DNA from: an archaeon
GTDB lineage: Archaea > Nanobdellota > Nanobdellia > Woesearchaeales > WJKL01
Assembly (NCBI GenBank): GCA_020056025.1
Contig: JAGVIO010000046.1
Coordinates: 1 to 8,130 of the forward strand
Length of the DNA: 8,130 nt
Direction of reading: 5' to 3'
Position 1 is the stretch's first letter; each line of letters opens with the position of its first letter. The position numbers and the translations under genes are program-made. Positions 5,004 through 8,130 of the stretch are shown here, piece by piece. The notes under the pieces were generated by a model. That model was given only the letters and a program-made list of their open reading frames with translations, was not told the origin of the DNA and ran no database searches.

Positions 5004-5544
5004 TTTCAGGAACATCTTCACTTTTCTGCTTCTGTATATTCTCTTCAAGAAACTTTTTCAGGTTTTCAAATTCTTCATAGTTTGCTCCGAATCTTTCTGC
5101 TTCAAGCGCTGCAATCTCGCATACATCCCTGTATTCTTCATTTTTGTCTTCATAGCTATAATTTCCGTCAACTCTGTTTCTCACAAACCCCAGCTCAAGC
5201 CTGTTCAGGATCCTGAACTTCCTTTGGGGCAAGCCAGGCAGCTGCAATTCCCTGTCTATATTTGTCAGTTCAACTGAAACATCTCCCCAGTCTCTTTTCT
5301 TTTCATTTATATGCATTTCAAGATATTTTCCAAGCAGGCGGTAATCCCTGAAGAACTCAACAGCCCTTTTTCCAGAGTCATCAGTATAGAGCATTAAGAA
5401 CGGCTTGTCAAGAACTACATGTTCTTGAGCATGCTCAGAAACCGCCTTTGCGGTTTCTGACATTTCAACATCTTCTTCAAGCCGAGTTACCTTATACTCA
5501 ATATTTGTCACAAATCCTAATCTTCCGAGAAGAGTCTGCACCAT
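4945..5544 (-). CDS. hypothetical cytoplasmic protein, 199 aa, second gene of the hydrolase operon
   Basis: I do not recognise the family. There is no signal or membrane segment. Residues 1-27 (MVQTLLGRLGFVTNIEYKVT...) may form strand and helix, 29-46 are encoded by a cluster of DNA palindromes, 47-78 contain LMLYTDDSGKRAVEFFRDYRLLGKYLEM, 99-125 a basic patch (ELQLPGLPQRKFRILNRLEL...RNR), and 132-172 an acidic helix (EEYRDVCEIAALEAERFGANYEEFENLKKFLEEN). Start: ATG at 5544 comes one base after the TGA of the hydrolase gene, so translation is coupled and no own promoter is needed. A second in-frame ATG at 5461-5463 (Met28) sits directly before the hairpin cluster. The 3' end overlaps 59 bases of the RHS frame antisense. 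A regulatory or accessory role for the membrane hydrolase is suggested only by the operon. Confidence 0.8.
   Translation of the reverse strand: MVQTLLGRLGFVTNIEYKVTRLEEDVEMSETAKAVSEHAQEHVVLDKPFLMLYTDDSGKRAVEFFRDYRLLGKYLEMHINEKKRDWGDVSVELTNIDRELQLPGLPQRKFRILNRLELGFVRNRVDGNYSYEDKNEEYRDVCEIAALEAERFGANYEEFENLKKFLEENIQKQKSEDVPEIIKPVKIEIDLNKFVNGSN
5408..5460. repeat. cluster of perfect palindromes inside the 199-aa coding sequence
   Basis: Three exact inverted repeats lie head to tail over 53 bases. TCAGAAACCGC (5435-5445) and GCGGTTTCTGA (5450-5460) form an 11-bp stem with a CTTT loop. TCAAGAAC (5408-5415) and GTTCTTGA (5421-5428) form an 8-bp stem with a TACAT loop. GAGCATGCTC (5427-5436) is a 10-bp palindrome that bridges them. 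The reading frame continues through the whole element, adding residues 29-46 (SETAKAVSEHAQEHVVLD). In the mRNA it would fold as two hairpins separated by GCAUGC, starting right after the internal ATG at 5461-5463. It could be a mobile palindromic element that inserted in frame, or an RNA control element. Confidence 0.75.
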
Positions 5545-5545
5545 A

Positions 5546-7975
5546 TCAAGATTCTAAATCTGTTTTTATCAGCTCATACACTTCAGGATATTTGTCAGTA
5601 TTAAGCAGCAGTGTATGCAAATAATCAAGGCTGGTGCAACTTCCAGAAACAAAAGAATTGTTTGCATAATCAAGCATAGCATTTTCTTTCAGCACAATCC
5701 CGTCTCCGTCTCCTGGCTTCATGTCACAGCCTGTGCCTATTATGTTAAACATAGGGATATCAGCCTGTTCAATCCTGTTCAGCTTGTTCATGAAAAGGCT
5801 TTCTGAATCCATGTCTTTGCATTCAAGGCTTTCACCTATCAATCCGCAGTAGCCAAGGACATTTCCAACAACGCCTTTGTTAGGTACTGCTATCATTATA
5901 AGTTTCTCGACACTTTCGCTTCCGAATATCTGCATATATCTTCTTGCAACCAAGCCACCCATCGAATGCGTGACAATAATCACCTTGGGCTTTCCTGTCA
6001 GGAATTTGATATTATCAATCGATTCTTTCAGCCTAACTGCATAAGTGTCAATGTTCTCTGACTTTGTCTGCACAATCTTCCATCCTTTTGCTTCCTTGAA
6101 TATGTCAAAATAATAGCTTGATTTCAGAGTCACAGGGAAATTTAGCCTGCTCCACACTCCTTTCGGAAGCTCTGAATCAGAATACAATGACAGTGCGCCT
6201 ATGTTCAAAAAACCGTCTTTTTCAAAAATATTCTCTAATTTGTTGAATGCATCCATGCTATAGGCAAATGACACATCCTTGTTGAATGCATGGCCGTGCA
6301 ATAAGACCACAGGGTAATTCTTCGGATCATATCTGCATTCATCTGAGACACAGCAGCTTCTGCATTTTCCGAACATGCAGCATTCAGGCAATTGATCTTC
6401 AAACGTGATGTTAAGCCTTGCTCCTTCTGCTGCAGGGAAAATAGCAACAGGCTCAAGAGTTATTTGCATAATCTGAGGATAAGTGATGTTTGACAGCTTG
6501 CACAATAAAGGCTTGTCAAGAATAAGCGCTTTCAGCAATGCATTTGTGATATTGTACATGGTATAGGCAGAAAGATCAGAGCTTGCTTCAGGATAATCTG
6601 CAAGTATCATCCCAATCTGCTTTGAATTTGTGTTTTTGTAATCCAGCCTGCTGATATACTTCTGCGCATAATAATATTTCAGCTCTTTTATCTTAAGCAT
6701 AGTTGCATTCTCAAAATCAGAGCTGATGTTTGCTTCATCAAAAACACTTTTATTTGCATCAGAAAGCCTTGTATTCAGCAGCTCAATCTCAGCACAGCTG
6801 TTTTTCTGCTTTAACTCAGTCTGGTTTTCTCTCACAGAAAGCAATGGATGCCCATAGCAGATTTCGCTTATATTGCACAGGACATCATAATTTATGTCAG
6901 CAGAAAGCTCCTGCTTAAGAACATCCTGCGGAACAAGAAGTTTATACTGCGAATCGAATTTCTGCACTTTTTCATAAACCTTTTTCACAATCTCCTCCTT
7001 GTGCAGTATGCTGTTTTTCCTGCCAAGCTCAGCTGCTGCGGAATTATAGTCTTTGATCAGAGCATCAATCTGCGCTGCTTTTGAAACATCTGTATTGTCA
7101 GACGCAAGCAGAGAAAGCTGCTCTTTCATTGCATTCATAGAATCAATCAGTGAATTGAATTTCCCAGCATAAGACAGTATTGTATTGTTAAAATCAGCAA
7201 TCTCTTTTCCAGCTCTCTCAATGTTCTTTGACAGCTGCCCAGTCTCTTTTGACATTGCACCAAAATCCTGCCTGAGCCAGTTTGCCTTTAGCTGTATTAC
7301 TTGAGAAGTCAGTGTATCTCTCATAGTTTGCATGTCTTCTATGCTGTAAGACAGCTCATCAAAAGTAACTGTTAAAGAAAGGCTTTGCATTATCTGGTCA
7401 ATGTCTTTGCTGACAGACTCAAGCTGCGATAAGACAGTGACTGAATCATCTACCTTAATCTTTAATTCTTCTTTCAGCTTCTTTTCATCCTCAGTAAGCT
7501 CATAGTCAACAACAGCAAGAATGCTTCTGTAAGTAGGCTCTTCCTGAGTATGGCATAGGTATGTTCTGTTTGCAAAGCATTCTGCTCCAAAGCGGTATAT
7601 CCTTTCTCCTGTCCCGATATCAGGAACTGTTATTATATATTCCTTTTTCACTGAAAACCCAGCAAGCATTGTTTCTTTGCCAGAATCCAAAAGCTTTCCA
7701 GAGCTGATGTCATAGAATTCATACCTGCACTCTGCTTTGCAGAAAGGGTTTGTATTCACCTTTAAAGAGAACTTAAGCTCATCTGTCTGCCTATGCGCAA
7801 GATTCACATATTCTTTGTTTGCCTCAAGCGAAATCACAATATCATTTCCTAATAAAAAATGCAGGAACAGCCCAATCTTTGCGCCAAAGCCAAACAGGAT
7901 AATCATGAATATTATGATTGCAGAAATCCAGAAGAATTTCTTTTTAAAAGTCCCCTTTGAAAAAAACCTATTCAT
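5546..7975 (-). CDS. membrane-anchored extracytoplasmic alpha/beta hydrolase (PGAP1/lipase-like), 809 aa
   Basis: Numbering is from the ATG at 7973-7975. A Lys-rich N-terminus and one long hydrophobic segment (about 14-42) make an N-in signal anchor with the rest outside. Residues 45-155 look Ig-like, with paired Cys79/83 and Cys133/141. Residues about 160-345 are helical and coiled-coil-like. A cluster Cys532, 533, 538, 541, 542, 547 (pattern CC-x4-C-x2-CC-x4-C) precedes the hydrolase domain. That domain shows VVLLHGH (HG 560-561, oxyanion hole), the nucleophile elbow THSMGG with Ser671, GDGDGIV with Asp758 as likely acid, and DYLH with His787. The triad is therefore complete. PGAP1- and lipase-family relatives cleave acyl esters of lipids; the true substrate here is unknown. 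Start choice: a TTG at 7996 would add seven residues but lies only about 8 bases from the TATA box (8001-8008), whereas ATG 7975 is about 29 bases away. The gene heads a two-gene operon. Confidence 0.9.
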   Translation of the reverse strand: MNRFFSKGTFKKKFFWISAIIIFMIILFGFGAKIGLFLHFLLGNDIVISLEANKEYVNLAHRQTDELKFSLKVNTNPFCKAECRYEFYDISSGKLLDSGKETMLAGFSVKKEYIITVPDIGTGERIYRFGAECFANRTYLCHTQEEPTYRSILAVVDYELTEDEKKLKEELKIKVDDSVTVLSQLESVSKDIDQIMQSLSLTVTFDELSYSIEDMQTMRDTLTSQVIQLKANWLRQDFGAMSKETGQLSKNIERAGKEIADFNNTILSYAGKFNSLIDSMNAMKEQLSLLASDNTDVSKAAQIDALIKDYNSAAAELGRKNSILHKEEIVKKVYEKVQKFDSQYKLLVPQDVLKQELSADINYDVLCNISEICYGHPLLSVRENQTELKQKNSCAEIELLNTRLSDANKSVFDEANISSDFENATMLKIKELKYYYAQKYISRLDYKNTNSKQIGMILADYPEASSDLSAYTMYNITNALLKALILDKPLLCKLSNITYPQIMQITLEPVAIFPAAEGARLNITFEDQLPECCMFGKCRSCCVSDECRYDPKNYPVVLLHGHAFNKDVSFAYSMDAFNKLENIFEKDGFLNIGALSLYSDSELPKGVWSRLNFPVTLKSSYYFDIFKEAKGWKIVQTKSENIDTYAVRLKESIDNIKFLTGKPKVIIVTHSMGGLVARRYMQIFGSESVEKLIMIAVPNKGVVGNVLGYCGLIGESLECKDMDSESLFMNKLNRIEQADIPMFNIIGTGCDMKPGDGDGIVLKENAMLDYANNSFVSGSCTSLDYLHTLLLNTDKYPEVYELIKTDLES

Positions 7976-8000
7976 TATTCCCTGAATAATATTCAATTGT

Positions 8001-8008
8001 ATTTAAAA
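8001..8008 (-). promoter_or_regulatory. TATA box of the hydrolase operon
   Basis: On the minus strand it reads TTTTAAAT, centred about 29 bases before the ATG at 7975. The predicted transcript starts at or just before that ATG, so it is leaderless. A 7-bp inverted repeat, ATTATTC (7974-7980) and GAATAAT (7984-7990), covers the start site and could influence initiation as DNA. Confidence 0.55.
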
Positions 8009-8130
8009 CCTTCGCTGACAAGCTGGATTTTTCTTTGCTCGCCAAAGACTGGATGCAAAACCTATTCAGGCGAGGTGGATTCTTTTTGGAAATGCCAGCA
8101 ATGCCTTGAATCATCACTGCCCTGCTTAGG
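8009..8130. other. right edge, no supported gene
   Basis: Both strands are open in one frame up to the edge, so a partial gene cannot be excluded. The plus strand could read KTGCKTYSGEVDSFWKCQQC, a Cys-containing stretch that would suit a zinc ribbon, with TTG 7997 or GTG 8075 as weak starts. The minus frame ends at 7970 and would contain the hydrolase promoter. CTCGCC (8038-8043) and GGCGAG (8069-8074) are inverted 25 bases apart. None of this is enough for a gene call. Confidence 0.3.

Noticed and set aside
6240..6291. 13-base direct repeat TTGTTGAATGCAT at 6240-6252 and 6279-6291
   Set aside because: It encodes AFNK twice in the hydrolase in the same frame. No further similarity flanks the copies, so it is likely chance.
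6235..6456. 73-aa ORF inside the hydrolase gene on the same strand
   Set aside because: It is out of frame with the clearly coding hydrolase and its composition is that of a shifted frame.
7963..8068. AAAACCTATTCA at 7963-7974 and 8057-8068 as possible terminal repeats
   Set aside because: A 12-base match is expected by chance once or twice in the window, and nothing else marks an insertion.

Overview
The window looks archaeal, most likely a small-genome DPANN-type archaeon such as the Woesearchaeota/Pacearchaeota group. The domain call is fairly firm and the lineage is a guess. The evidence is AT-rich TATA boxes placed 25-30 bases upstream of start codons (leaderless promoters at about 330-, 515+, 2960+, 3516+ and 7975-), little Shine-Dalgarno use, AGA/AGG as main arginine codons, a lipobox lipoprotein, and Ser/Asn-rich surface proteins. 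There are no rRNA or tRNA genes, no CRISPR array and no recognisable transposase.

Left part (1-1681): a BRO-N/phage-antirepressor-type gene runs off the left edge on the minus strand. It is divergent, across about 180 bases, from a 241-aa protein I do not recognise. That gene meets a minus-strand 146-aa lipoprotein gene stop-to-stop with no gap. A compact divergent promoter (1712-1742), with a perfect 12-bp palindrome between two TATA boxes, then separates the lipoprotein from a plus-strand pair. The pair is a 109-aa CxxC protein overlapping by ATGA a 269-aa exported protein with two 38-residue repeats and an amphipathic C-terminal tail.

Middle (2928-5003): a rubrerythrin-type ferritin-like protein with all its di-iron ligands and a small two-helix membrane protein, each with its own leaderless promoter. 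An AT-rich stretch of about 350 bases follows with inverted repeats, including a perfect 19-bp palindrome, and one marginal 51-aa reading frame. Then comes an internal slice of an RHS/YD-repeat protein that has lost both ends and runs antisense into the next gene.

Right part (4945-8010, minus strand): a two-gene operon. The first gene encodes a membrane-anchored extracytoplasmic protein with an Ig-like region, a helical/coiled region, a cysteine cluster and a C-terminal PGAP1/lipase-like alpha/beta hydrolase. One base after its stop begins a 199-aa cytoplasmic protein of unknown function, whose 5' coding region holds a dense cluster of perfect hairpins (5408-5460). The last 120 bases have no gene I can support.

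Taken together, this is an accessory, envelope-oriented region with lipoprotein, surface protein, RHS fragment and tethered hydrolase genes, one virus-type gene, and an unusual number of perfect short inverted repeats, two of them inside coding sequence. No complete known defence or toxin system can be reconstructed from it.
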